NCBI RefSeq assembly: GCF_000807255.1
Contig: NZ_CP009268.1
Location: forward strand, 1,580,384 to 1,644,383
From: Clostridium pasteurianum DSM 525 = ATCC 6013
GTDB lineage: Bacteria; Bacillota; Clostridia; Clostridiales; Clostridiaceae
DNA: 64,000 nucleotides
Reading direction: 5' to 3'
The translations under genes and the position numbers were made by a program. The notes below the pieces were generated by a model. The model saw only the letters and a list, made by a program, of their open reading frames with translations, did no database searches and was not told the DNA's origin. Positions 35,940 through 44,854 of the stretch are shown piece by piece. The stretch's first letter is position 1, and each line of letters starts with the position of its first letter.

Positions 35940-36968
35940 ATGAAGAAAAAGTTATTTTATTCTTTTGCGATGCTTTTATCTGTAATTTTAATTGTAAGTG
36001 TTTTTACAGGCTGCGGCAGCAGTACTGACAGCAAAACTTCTATTAAAAAAGTAAAACTTAATGAAGTAACCCGTTCAGTATTTTATGCACCTATGTATGC
36101 GGCTATAAATCAAGGGTATTTTAAAGAAGAAGGGTTAGAGCTGGATATTAGCACTGGGCAGGGAGCAGATAAAACTATGCAGCAGGTAATAAGTAAAAAT
36201 GCAGACATAGGTTTTTGCGGACCAGAGCAGTCTATCTATATTCAAAACCAAAATAAAGAAGATTATCCTGTAGTTTTTGCACAGCTTACTCAGAGGGATG
36301 GATCTTTTCTTGTAGGAAGAAATGAAGAAAAGGATTTTAAATGGGAATCCTTAAAGGGTAAAACTATTATTGGAGGAAGACCAGGCGGAGTACCAGAAAT
36401 GGCACTGGAATATGTACTTAAGAATCATGGAATAGATCCTAAAAAGGATGTAAAAATAATAACAAATATTGACTTTACTGCTACTTCAGGAGCTTTTAAA
36501 GCTGGTACTGGTGACTATGTAGCACTTTTTGAACCTACAGCAAGTATTTTAAAAAAGAGTAATTCTGGATATATTGAAGCATCCATAGGAGCAGCAGCAG
36601 GTGCTATACCTTATACCTGCTATTTCGCAACAAAATCCTATATAGATAAAAATCCTGATGTGATTCAAAAATTTACTAATGCTATCTACAAGGGACAAAA
36701 ATGGGTAAATAGTAATAGTGATGCAGCAGTGGCTGAAAAGATTAAATCCTTCTTCCCAGGAACGGATGTAAAACTTATACAGGAAAATGTGAAGAACTAT
36801 AGAGCTGTAAATGCCTATGCTACTGATCCTGTAATAAAGGAAGATGATATAAACAGACTTATGGATATAATCCAAGGTTATAACAGTAGCTTAATCAAGA
36901 AAAGACCAGCTTTTAGTAAACTCGTAAATACAGATTTTGCTGCGAAGGCTGTGAAAGAGGTTAAGTAA
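35940..36968 (+). CDS. ABC transporter substrate-binding lipoprotein (NMT1/TauA-like)
   Basis: 342 residues. The lipobox VSVFTGCGSS places the lipidated Cys at about residue 25. The mature part has the NMT1/TauA/SsuA fold (APMYAAINQGYFKEEGLELDI, GADKTMQQVISKNADIGFCGPEQ). Ribosome binding site taggagg. No ATPase or permease gene follows; the matching pair lies at 49-50.6 kb after the solvent genes and the nitrogenase-like pair. The last 107 bp of this gene are repeated at 44748-44854, which suggests the locus was split by an insertion. The solute is unknown. Confidence 0.87.
   Translation: MKKKLFYSFAMLLSVILIVSVFTGCGSSTDSKTSIKKVKLNEVTRSVFYAPMYAAINQGYFKEEGLELDISTGQGADKTMQQVISKNADIGFCGPEQSIYIQNQNKEDYPVVFAQLTQRDGSFLVGRNEEKDFKWESLKGKTIIGGRPGGVPEMALEYVLKNHGIDPKKDVKIITNIDFTATSGAFKAGTGDYVALFEPTASILKKSNSGYIEASIGAAAGAIPYTCYFATKSYIDKNPDVIQKFTNAIYKGQKWVNSNSDAAVAEKIKSFFPGTDVKLIQENVKNYRAVNAYATDPVIKEDDINRLMDIIQGYNSSLIKKRPAFSKLVNTDFAAKAVKEVK
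36861..36967 (+). repeat. 107-bp direct repeat, left copy (3' end of binding-protein gene)
   Basis: This segment is the last 35 codons of the binding-protein gene. It matches 44748-44854 in 106 of 107 positions, the one change (agc to agt) being silent. The identity starts and stops abruptly. It marks the left edge of the solvent-gene block. Confidence 0.9.
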
Positions 36969-36986
36969 TTATTATACAACAAAAAG

Positions 36987-37028
36987 CATCATGGAAATTT
37001 GTTACGGGTTAATAAATTTTCATGATGT
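36987..37028 (+). terminator. Terminator of the substrate-binding protein gene
   Basis: A 14-bp stem (catcatggaaattt / aaattttcatgatg, one G-T pair) with a 13-nt loop is followed by tttttatt. It is not present after the duplicated tail at 44854. Confidence 0.8.
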
Positions 37029-37310
37029 TTTTATTATGATTTCAGAAAAGTTATAAGATGTATCTAATAGAAAGCGGATTAATTCAAAGACTATTATCTT
37101 GATATAAAATTTTTTGGCATAACTGATATATTTGAAAAAGGTACAAATGTAATTGTAATATATTAGATATTGTAATTGTATATTTTTGTTTATGATATCA
37201 AAACAAATGAGACTAGTAGATGAAATAAATGGAGAAGAGAAAAATGGTCTTCTTTTTATGTTTATATTAAGTAGCTTAGAGGTATATTTATGTTTATAAT
37301 TGTGAAAGTT

Positions 37311-37350
37311 TTGACATATATACTTTAATGTTATATAATAACATTAAAGT
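37311..37350 (+). promoter_or_regulatory. Consensus sigma-A promoter with overlapping palindromic operator (adhE)
   Basis: TTGACA (37311-37316) and TATAAT (37334-37339) are separated by 17 bp, a full consensus. A 12-bp perfect inverted repeat (actttaatgtta / taacattaaagt, 5-bp centre) spans 37322-37350 and covers the -10 box, so a dimeric repressor could occlude the promoter. Its TGTTA..TAACA core recalls Rex sites, but the centre spacing differs by one base. Confidence 0.65.
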
Positions 37351-37399
37351 ATTAAATATCAAAAAAATATAATTTGTAGTATATAATTTGCGCTAAATA

Positions 37400-37438
37400 T
37401 AATATCATATATAATATAGAATATTATATATGATATTA
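37400..37438 (+). repeat. 18-bp AT-only palindrome in the adhE leader
   Basis: Arms of 18 bp (centred on aga at 37418-37420) are perfectly complementary. The hairpin lies within the predicted 5' untranslated region of adhE and may affect mRNA stability or processing. It has no T run of terminator type. Confidence 0.6.
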
Positions 37439-37596
37439 AAAAGTTATTTTTACTTATAAAATAATTTTTTAAACTATATTTATGTTAAATAATTAGCAAT
37501 ACTATTATGAATAGGTTTTCATTAAATAATATCTATACTTAATCTATAGACATTGTTTTTGGAATATAATAAATATTAAGAAAGAAGTGTATATTT

Positions 37597-40176
37597 ATGA
37601 AAATTACAAAAACTGATGAGTTGGACATAGGGTTAGAGAAAGTTAGATCTGCTCAAAGAAAGTTTTCAACTTATTCTCAAGAACAAGTTGATGAGATCTT
37701 TAGAAAAGCCGCCATGGCAGCAATTGATGCGAGGATACCACTTGCAAAACTAGCAGTAGAAGAAACTGGTATGGGACTTGTAGAAGATAAAGTTATAAAG
37801 AATCATTTTGCAGGTGAATATATTTATAATGAGTACAAAGATGAAAAGACCTGTGGAGTTATAGAAAAAAGTGAACCTTATGGTATTACTAAAATTGCAG
37901 AACCAATAGGGGTTATAGCTGCTATAATACCTACAACAAATCCTACATCTACAACGATATTCAAGTCATTAATAGCTCTGAAGACAAGAAATGGTATATT
38001 ATTTTCACCACATCCAAGAGCAAAAAATTCAACAATAGAAGCAGCTAAAATAATACTTGATGCAGCTGTTAAAGCAGGTGCACCAGAAGGAATAATAGGA
38101 TGGATAGATGAACCTTCAATTGAATTAACTCAATATTTGATGCAGAAATCAGATATAACACTGGCTACAGGAGGGCCATCCATGGTTAAATCTGCTTACT
38201 CATCTGGTAAACCAGCAATTGGAGTTGGTCCAGGAAATACTCCTGTTATAATTGATGAAACTGCACATATAAAGATGGCAGTAAGTTCAATAATTCTTTC
38301 CAAAACCTATGATAATGGAGTTATATGTGCCTCAGAGCAATCAGTAATAGTTTTAAATTCAATATATGATAAAGTTAAAAAGGAATTTGAAGAAAGAGGC
38401 GCTTATATAATTAAGGAAAATGAATTAGATAAAATGAGAAAAATAATTTTTGTAAATGGAAGTATAAATCCTGATATAGTAGGTCAATCTGCATATAAAA
38501 TAGCTTCAATGGCAGGAATAAGTGTGCCTAAGACCACAAGAGTTCTTATTGGAGAAGTTACTTCTTTAGGAGAAGAAGAACCCTTTGCTCATGAAAAATT
38601 GTCTCCAATTCTTGCAATGTATAATGCTGAAAATTTTGATGATGCATTAAATAAAGCTGTAATCCTTGTTAATTTAGGAGGACTTGGACATACTTCAGGG
38701 ATATACGCAGATGTGACAAAAGCAAAGGACAAGATAGATAAATTTAGTAACGCTATGAAAACAGTAAGAACTTTTGTTAATATACCAACAGCGCAAGGCG
38801 CAAGTGGTGATTTATATAATTTTAAGATAGCTCCTTCATTTACACTAGGTTGTGGTTCGTGGGGAGGAAATTCAGTATCAGAAAATGTTGGTCCAAAACA
38901 TCTCTTAAATATTAAAACAGTAGCTGAAAGGAGAGAAAATATGCTTTGGTTTAGGGTTCCTCAAAAGATATATTTTAAATTTGGTTGCCTTCAATTTGCA
39001 TTAAGAGAATTAAAGGATTTAAATAAAAAAAGAGTCTTTATAGTAACAGGTAAAGTTTTATATAAACTAGGATATGTTGATTCTATTATAAAGATTCTTG
39101 AAGAAATAGGTGTTGCTTTTAAGGTATTTAATGAGGTAGAACCAGACCCTACCTTGGCTACAGCTAGAAAAGGTGCTGAGGAAATGCTGCGTTTTAAGCC
39201 TGATGCTATAATAGCTCTTGGTGGAGGTTCTCCAATGGATGCTGCAAAAATAATGTGGATACTATATGAACATCCTGAAGTAAGATTTGAAGATTTAGCT
39301 ATGAGATTTATGGATATAAGAAAAAGAATATATAATTTTCCAAAGCTTGGCCAAAAAGCTATGATGATAGCTGTAGCAACTTCAGCTGGTACAGGATCAG
39401 AAGTTACTCCTTTTGCTGTAATAACAGATGAGAAAACTGGGGTTAAATATCCATTGGCAGATTATGAATTAACTCCAAATATGGCTATTATTGATGCTGA
39501 ATTAATGATGAATATGCCTAAAGGATTAACAGCAGCATCTGGTATAGATGCATTAGTTCATGGTATAGAAGCTTATACGTCAGTACTTGCTTCAGAATAT
39601 ACAAATGGACTAGCACTAGAAGCAATAAGGTTAATATTTAAGTATTTACCTCAGGCTTATTTAGAAGGAACTACTAATGAAAAAGCGAGAGAAAAAATGG
39701 CCCATGCATCAACTATGGCAGGTATGGCTTTTGCTAATGCTTTCCTAGGTGTATGTCATTCTATGGCACATAAATTAGGGGCAGAACATCATATACCACA
39801 TGGAATTGCTAATGCATTATTAATTGAAGAGGTTATTAAATTTAATGCGGTAGATAACCCAGTAAAACAGGCTCCATTTCCTCAATATAAATATCCTAAT
39901 GCTATATGGAGATATGCAAGAATTGCAGATTATCTAAAATTAGGCGGTAATACAGATAAAGAGAAAGTTGAACTCTTAATTAAGGCTATTCATGAATTAA
40001 AAGAAAAATTGAATATACCTTTAACTATTAAGGATGCAGGAGTTTCAGAAAAGAATTTTTATGCAACTTTAGACAAAATATCAGAGCTAGCACTTGATGA
40101 TCAATGTACAGGAGCCAATCCTAGATTCCCATTGACAAGTGAAATTAAACAAATGTTTATAAATGTTTTTGATTAA
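37597..40176 (+). CDS. adhE: Bifunctional aldehyde/alcohol dehydrogenase AdhE
   Basis: 859 residues. The N-terminal acylating aldehyde dehydrogenase carries the catalytic Cys in NGVICASEQS (about residue 245). The C-terminal iron alcohol dehydrogenase has GGGSPMDAAK, SGIDALVHGIEAYT and CHSMAHKLGAEHHIPHG, so the iron ligands Asp and His are present. The sequence reads very close to AdhE1 of the C. acetobutylicum sol operon (ETGMGLVEDKVIKNHFAGEY). It turns acetyl- or butyryl-CoA into ethanol or butanol. It has its own promoter and terminator here. A reaagaag site precedes the ATG weakly. Confidence 0.95.
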   Translation: MKITKTDELDIGLEKVRSAQRKFSTYSQEQVDEIFRKAAMAAIDARIPLAKLAVEETGMGLVEDKVIKNHFAGEYIYNEYKDEKTCGVIEKSEPYGITKIAEPIGVIAAIIPTTNPTSTTIFKSLIALKTRNGILFSPHPRAKNSTIEAAKIILDAAVKAGAPEGIIGWIDEPSIELTQYLMQKSDITLATGGPSMVKSAYSSGKPAIGVGPGNTPVIIDETAHIKMAVSSIILSKTYDNGVICASEQSVIVLNSIYDKVKKEFEERGAYIIKENELDKMRKIIFVNGSINPDIVGQSAYKIASMAGISVPKTTRVLIGEVTSLGEEEPFAHEKLSPILAMYNAENFDDALNKAVILVNLGGLGHTSGIYADVTKAKDKIDKFSNAMKTVRTFVNIPTAQGASGDLYNFKIAPSFTLGCGSWGGNSVSENVGPKHLLNIKTVAERRENMLWFRVPQKIYFKFGCLQFALRELKDLNKKRVFIVTGKVLYKLGYVDSIIKILEEIGVAFKVFNEVEPDPTLATARKGAEEMLRFKPDAIIALGGGSPMDAAKIMWILYEHPEVRFEDLAMRFMDIRKRIYNFPKLGQKAMMIAVATSAGTGSEVTPFAVITDEKTGVKYPLADYELTPNMAIIDAELMMNMPKGLTAASGIDALVHGIEAYTSVLASEYTNGLALEAIRLIFKYLPQAYLEGTTNEKAREKMAHASTMAGMAFANAFLGVCHSMAHKLGAEHHIPHGIANALLIEEVIKFNAVDNPVKQAPFPQYKYPNAIWRYARIADYLKLGGNTDKEKVELLIKAIHELKEKLNIPLTIKDAGVSEKNFYATLDKISELALDDQCTGANPRFPLTSEIKQMFINVFD

Positions 40177-40596
40177 CGAATAATATGTAAATATAGTTTA
40201 TCTTTAAAACTAGTAATTTATAACATGTATTTTCATTAGTTCATCAAATAATGGAAATACATGTTTATTATTTTTGGTAACATTTTAGTTTACATATTTA
40301 AATTAGTATTTTATAGTATATATCTGTATTATTTGGTAAATGGTAGAGATATATTTTTATTACTTTGTTTGGTAACGGTTTAACTGAATATGATTTAATA
40401 TATCAGGCTAAAAGGTTGAATATAGAATTATTGGTAGTAAAATACTTTATAGGCAACTAATTATAGTGCACATGATCTTTTAATATTATATGATTAAAGC
40501 TACTAAATAAAGAATTTAACTGCTTTTCTTATTAATATTAATCTGTATATTGAAATTTTTTAATTTAGTCAAACTATAAAAAGAAGGGATTATGAA
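40177..40596. other. Intergenic region between adhE and ctfA
   Basis: About 420 bp with a terminator for adhE (40222-40270), then three direct copies of TTTGGTAA at 40273, 40332 and 40368. The rest is AT-rich. The gap means ctfAB is probably transcribed from its own promoter. Confidence 0.55.
40222..40270 (+). terminator. Terminator of adhE
   Basis: A 16-bp stem (aacatgtattttcatt / aatggaaatacatgtt, one T-G pair) with a 12-nt loop is followed by tattattttt. Confidence 0.8.
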
Positions 40597-41250
40597 ATGA
40601 ATAAAGTAGTTAAATTTGAGAATTTGAGGTCTATTTTTAAGGATGGAATGACTATTATGATTGGCGGTTTTTTAGATTGTGGTACACCTGATGGATTAAT
40701 TGATATGTTAATTGATTTAAATGTAAAAAATCTAACGATTATAAGTAATGATACTAGTTTCCCAGATAAAGGTATAGGGAGACTAATAGTAAATAGTCAA
40801 GTAAAAAAAGTTATTGCTTCTCACATCGGTACCAATCCTGAAACAGGAAGAAAAATAATTACTGGTGAGATGAATGTAGAACTTTCACCTCAAGGAACAT
40901 TAATTGAAAGAATACGTGCAGGTGGATCAGGTTTAGGTGGGGTATTAACTCAAACTGGACTAGGAACAGTTGTAGAAGATGGAAAACAAAAACTAACAAT
41001 TAGTGGTAAAGAATATTTATTAGAGCTTCCATTAAAAGCAGATGTAGCTCTAGTAAAAGGAAGTGTAGTAGATGAGTTTGGGAATACCTGTTATAAGGGA
41101 ACTACCAAAAACTTCAATCCTTATATAGCAATGGCTGCTGAAAAAGTAATAGTTGAAGCTGAAAAATTAGTGAAATGTAACCAATTAGAAACAGAATATG
41201 TAATGACCCCAGGAGTGTTAGTAGATTATATAGTAAAGGGGGTAGCTTAA
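40597..41250 (+). CDS. ctfA: Acetoacetyl-CoA:acetate/butyrate CoA-transferase subunit A
   Basis: 217 residues. KDGMTIMIGGFLDCGTPDGLID and RIRAGGSGLGGVLTQTGLGT are the CtfA/AtoD class I CoA-transferase signatures. With CtfB it moves CoA from acetoacetyl-CoA to acetate or butyrate, re-assimilating acids and giving acetoacetate for acetone. Ribosome binding site agaaggg. The ctfB start codon follows its stop with no gap. The sequence matches the sol-locus type of C. acetobutylicum. Confidence 0.95.
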   Translation: MNKVVKFENLRSIFKDGMTIMIGGFLDCGTPDGLIDMLIDLNVKNLTIISNDTSFPDKGIGRLIVNSQVKKVIASHIGTNPETGRKIITGEMNVELSPQGTLIERIRAGGSGLGGVLTQTGLGTVVEDGKQKLTISGKEYLLELPLKADVALVKGSVVDEFGNTCYKGTTKNFNPYIAMAAEKVIVEAEKLVKCNQLETEYVMTPGVLVDYIVKGVA

Positions 41251-41916
41251 TTGATTACAGATATAAAGTTAGCAAAAGAAATTATAGCAAAAAGAGTTGC
41301 CAAGGAACTAAAAGATGGGCAACTTGTAAATCTAGGAATAGGGCTTCCAACCTTAGTTGCAAATTACATTCCAAAAGAATTTGAAATTACGTTTCAATCA
41401 GAAAATGGAATGGTTGGAATGGGATCAATGCCTACCCACGGCCATGAGGACTCAAATATAATAAATGCAGGTGGACAATGTGTAACTATACTACCTGAAG
41501 GAACTTTCCTTGATAGCTCTACATCCTTTGCTTTAATTAGAGGTAGACATGTTGATGTTACTGTGCTTGGTGCTTTACAAGTAGATCAATATGGTAGCCT
41601 AGCTAATTGGATTGTTCCAGGAAAGATGATAGCAGGAATGGGTGGAGCTATGGATTTAGTAACCGGTGCTAAAAAAGTAATTATAGCAATGCAGCATACC
41701 CGTAAAGGAAAACCAAAAATTTTAAAAAAATGCACTCTGCCACTTACTGCAGAAGGTAAAGTAAATTTAATTGTTACAGAACTTTGTGTAATAGAAGTAA
41801 CATCTGATGGTTTGCTACTAAAAGAAATTAATAAAGATACAACTATTAATGAAATTAAGTCTTTAACAGAAGCAAATTTAATTATTCCTGACAAAGTTGA
41901 AATTATGAATATTTAA
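41251..41916 (+). CDS. ctfB: Acetoacetyl-CoA:acetate/butyrate CoA-transferase subunit B
   Basis: 221 residues from a TTG start placed directly after the ctfA stop, with aaaggggg as its site. [11 protein letters not shown] carries the catalytic Glu that forms the enzyme-CoA thioester. It completes the heteromeric CoA-transferase. It runs toward the adc gene on the other strand and shares a terminator with it. Confidence 0.95.
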   Translation: MITDIKLAKEIIAKRVAKELKDGQLVNLGIGLPTLVANYIPKEFEITFQSENGMVGMGSMPTHGHEDSNIINAGGQCVTILPEGTFLDSSTSFALIRGRHVDVTVLGALQVDQYGSLANWIVPGKMIAGMGGAMDLVTGAKKVIIAMQHTRKGKPKILKKCTLPLTAEGKVNLIVTELCVIEVTSDGLLLKEINKDTTINEIKSLTEANLIIPDKVEIMNI

Positions 41917-42055
41917 GTTAATATTGTAAAAAGTTAATTATACAATTAATATTAATAAATATATTGTAAGTAGTATTGTAAAATAAGAGGTATTAATAAT
42001 AATTGTTTTATATAATTCATATTTTTAATCATATAATATTTAAAAAGACCATAAG

Positions 42056-42085
42056 AAAATGCCACCAAATATTGGTGGCACTTTT
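42056..42085. terminator. Bidirectional terminator between ctfB and adc
   Basis: A 9-bp GC-containing stem (tgccaccaa / ttggtggca) with a 3-nt loop has aaaa on its left and cttttt on its right. It separates the convergent genes as in the C. acetobutylicum sol locus. Confidence 0.85.
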
Positions 42086-42101
42086 TATAAAATAATATAT
42101 T

Positions 42102-42842
42102 TTAACTATTTTTTAGATAATCATATACTACTTCAGGCGCAGGAAGAGTTAAATCTGTAAGAATATGAGAACTAGATACTATTTCTTTTACAGGCAAATC
42201 ATTAAATGGTGCCATAGCATGATCGAACAATTGTAATCTTGCAGGACCAGTCCATGCCTCGTGTATAGTAATATCTGTAATTTGTGCACATACTAACTCA
42301 CAAATTCTTGGAGTTCCATCATAATTGGGTATAATTTTTAACATATAATTAGGACTACAAATTTGGTTACGTGCTTCATTTATATCTAAAGATTGATGCT
42401 TATATCCCATAGTGGCAGTTAGTACTCTTAATTTTCCATAATCTAATGTACCGACTAATGTATCTGAATCAACAAACAATTTAGGATAACCCAGTTTCTT
42501 AGGATAAGAACTAAGTTCTCTTCCAACAGCAATAGCTGGATGATTATCTAAATACATCATATGCAAATAGTCACCTTTTTTACCATTAAAACTTACAGGA
42601 ATAACCTGTCCACATTCGGTATAAGATCCTAATCCACTTACATCAGGCATAGCCATCATTTCAAATCTAACTAATGGTTCATTTAATTCAAGAGGTTCTG
42701 GCACAACTTTACGTAAAGCATTTGCATCTGTACGATATACAATATTAAGATATTCACGATTATGAAACTTATAAGGACCTCTTGGAAATGCTGGAGCAGT
42801 TAGTGGCATAGAAATTTGTTTAGATACTTCACTTTTTAACAT
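42102..42842 (-). CDS. adc: Acetoacetate decarboxylase
   Basis: 246 residues, colinear without gaps with what I recall of the C. acetobutylicum enzyme. The Schiff-base Lys115 and its neighbour Lys116 are in ELSSYPKKLGYPK, and the active-site Glu76 is in SYTECGQ. It decarboxylates acetoacetate to acetone. It is convergent to ctfAB, as on pSOL1. The ribosome binding site is weak (aagaaga). Confidence 0.95.
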   Translation of the reverse strand: MLKSEVSKQISMPLTAPAFPRGPYKFHNREYLNIVYRTDANALRKVVPEPLELNEPLVRFEMMAMPDVSGLGSYTECGQVIPVSFNGKKGDYLHMMYLDNHPAIAVGRELSSYPKKLGYPKLFVDSDTLVGTLDYGKLRVLTATMGYKHQSLDINEARNQICSPNYMLKIIPNYDGTPRICELVCAQITDITIHEAWTGPARLQLFDHAMAPFNDLPVKEIVSSSHILTDLTLPAPEVVYDYLKNS

Positions 42843-43440
42843 AAAAATTCATCTTCTTACTTTTAACTATATTTGGCAATTTCTCAATAATTAAATTGGA
42901 ATTTAGTATTTAAATGTAAAACATAAATACTACTCAGGATATGCCATTATCCTTTTTAAAATAGATTTAATACATACTCTAAAATCAATTAAAAATCTAT
43001 ATTTTATTAAAGGATTTAATTATTACTTATACTCTTCAAAAATTAGGTATTTTTATAAATTTAAAAAAAGGTTTAATTTCAATTTAAATATAGATATGTT
43101 TTATTGATTATTAGATCTTAGAGAGCAATTAAATTGCATTTTCACTAATTATTTTTTCACCTTGAATCGCCTCGAATGTTATATTATTATTGGAAATACC
43201 TTATAAAGTATTTCTAATAATAATATAACACAATATCCATATAAAGTAAAAGGGCTAGCACTATTACTTGGAATTATGAATCTAATGGTATTAAATAAAA
43301 AGCGAAAGTAAAAAGTTGTCTATACTTTTCTATGAGTTTTTTATTTGTACTGTAATTTTGTTTTACATAAAAGTTTAGCTATTTACAATCATATTTATAA
43401 AAAAATAAAACCTAGGACTTATTATATTCCTAGATCTTAT
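42843..43440. other. Intergenic region between adc and the etfA remnant
   Basis: About 598 bp, AT-rich. It holds the adc leader, with a 6-bp inverted repeat aggata/tatcct near 42936, and a long hairpin (43177-43230). I see no gene. Confidence 0.5.
43177..43230. repeat. 23-bp near-perfect inverted repeat
   Basis: Arms at 43177-43199 and 43208-43230 pair over 23 positions with one G-T pair, around an 8-nt loop (cttataaa). It resembles a palindromic miniature repeat or a very stable AT-rich hairpin. No T run follows. Confidence 0.6.
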
Positions 43441-44199
43441 TTACTGACTTACTATAGTTATATTGAGATGCTGCATAATGAGATAGCTTTCTGGTGCGTT
43501 CATAACTTTATATCTTACAGTAGCCATCTGCGGTCTGTGATTAGGATTTATTATCTGAGCCATTATGTTTCCACCAAAAGCAGGTCTTATCTGAACTAAA
43601 TCAGTATTTTCTTTCATTTCAAGTATTGTACAGTCTGATGTAAGACCAGTTTTAAATCTAGCCGCTATTCTTGGTGCTAAAGATCTTCCAATGGTAGTAG
43701 CACCAACTAATATAGTTGAAGGCTTAACTTTATTTATAAAGTCTTCTGCTGCTGCAGTATAGGGTTCTATTCTAAAGTCTTTAAGAGCTTCATCATCATA
43801 CACAAATACTTCATCAATACCATAATGTAAAAGTTCTTCAGCCTTATCAGAAATATTATAGCCTAAAAATACTGCATATACAGGATGACTTATTCTCTTC
43901 GCCAATTCCTTAGCTTTTCCTATTAACTCAAAGGTTACAGGATGAATGTTTCCCTCTACATGGTCAACATAAACCGCAACTCCATTCCAAAGGCCTTTAT
44001 CTATACTTTCAACTTTCTCTTCAATAAATTCTACTACTCCCTTTGGACCTTTTCTAACACAGAGCTTACACATTTTACAGCCTGCATTCATTTCAATTTT
44101 TCCGTCTTTCTCTTCTATGGCTCCAAAAGGACATATCTTAACTAAATCTTTTATAATTTCATCTGTTAACTTTTCTTGATGAACGAACAACTTACCCAT
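43441..44199 (-). pseudogene. Truncated EtfA (LctC-like) paralogue
   Basis: The first 238 residues are nearly identical to the intact EtfA at 16433 ([51 protein letters not shown]). The match stops inside NAPE, and an unrelated tail of about 14 residues follows. The C-terminal FAD-binding domain (about 160 residues) is missing, so the product cannot function as an ETF. The ribosome binding site (aggaag) is retained. It lies downstream of a decayed etfB in the same order as the functional operon. Confidence 0.85.
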
Positions 44200-44273
44200 A
44201 ATAATCTTCCTCCTATATTCCTATGTAGATTCTACAATTCCACATAGATGAAATCTTAAAACTAAATATTATT

Positions 44274-44690
44274 CTATATAAATTTTAATTCTTTAAGTTT
44301 ATCAGCAATTTGTTTTCCTATTTCTTCTCCAGTACCTTCAAATTTTTCTCTCTTAATATCATGTACTGGTGGAAAGATTCTTTCAACCTGAGTTGGTGAA
44401 CCATTTAATCCATATCTATTTTCATTCTGATCTTCAAAATCCTTTAAACTTATTACCTTTATATCTTTATCCTTAGTTTCAAGCTTTTTCTTATAGGAAG
44501 GAAGTCTAGGTTAGTTTATATCTTTTTCAACTGTAAGTAAATAAGGGTATTTAGCCTCTACTGTTTCTATAGTATTTGCATGTCCATAGTAACTACTATA
44601 GAATTGTCCTTAACTTCAGCAATATCAATTACATTGGCAATATGAGGTATATTTTAGTTATTCCGCCATTTTAGTTTGAATAGAGAAGTT
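44274..44690 (-). pseudogene. Decayed EtfB (LctB-like) remnant
   Basis: The 3' two-thirds of an etfB gene can be followed on the minus strand from a region like MAEY..IPHIANV to the end QIADKLKELKFI. It has a CAA-to-TAA nonsense change in the DINQPR segment (near 44514) and frameshifting deletions upstream. A stretch of more than 60 bp in the GSPTQVERIFPP region is identical to the intact gene at 15615. The 5' end is lost next to the duplicated binding-protein tail. Confidence 0.8.
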
Positions 44691-44747
44691 ATCGTATTTA
44701 TAAGATGCGTTTTTTGAATTCTTAGGAAGTTTTTTAGTAAAATCATA

Positions 44748-44854
44748 ATGGATATAATCCAAGGTTATAACAGTAGTTTAATCAAGAAAAGACCAGCTTT
44801 TAGTAAACTCGTAAATACAGATTTTGCTGCGAAGGCTGTGAAAGAGGTTAAGTA
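44748..44854 (+). repeat. 107-bp direct repeat, right copy (orphan 3' end of binding-protein gene)
   Basis: The last 35 codons and stop of the substrate-binding protein gene at 35940 are repeated here with one silent change. There is no start or upstream coding part, so it is a gene fragment. It marks the right edge of the solvent-gene block. Confidence 0.9.

Larger units (their letters stand above)
36968..37596. other. Intergenic region upstream of adhE
   Basis: About 629 bp with a terminator (36987-37028), a consensus promoter overlapping a 12-bp palindrome (37311-37350) and a second, 18-bp AT palindrome (37400-37438). The untranslated leader of adhE would be about 250 nt. I see no small gene in it. 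Confidence 0.6.

Noticed and set aside
37311-37350. Rex operator at adhE
   Set aside because: The half-sites resemble Rex boxes, but the centre is one base off the usual even spacing, so I kept it only as an unnamed operator.
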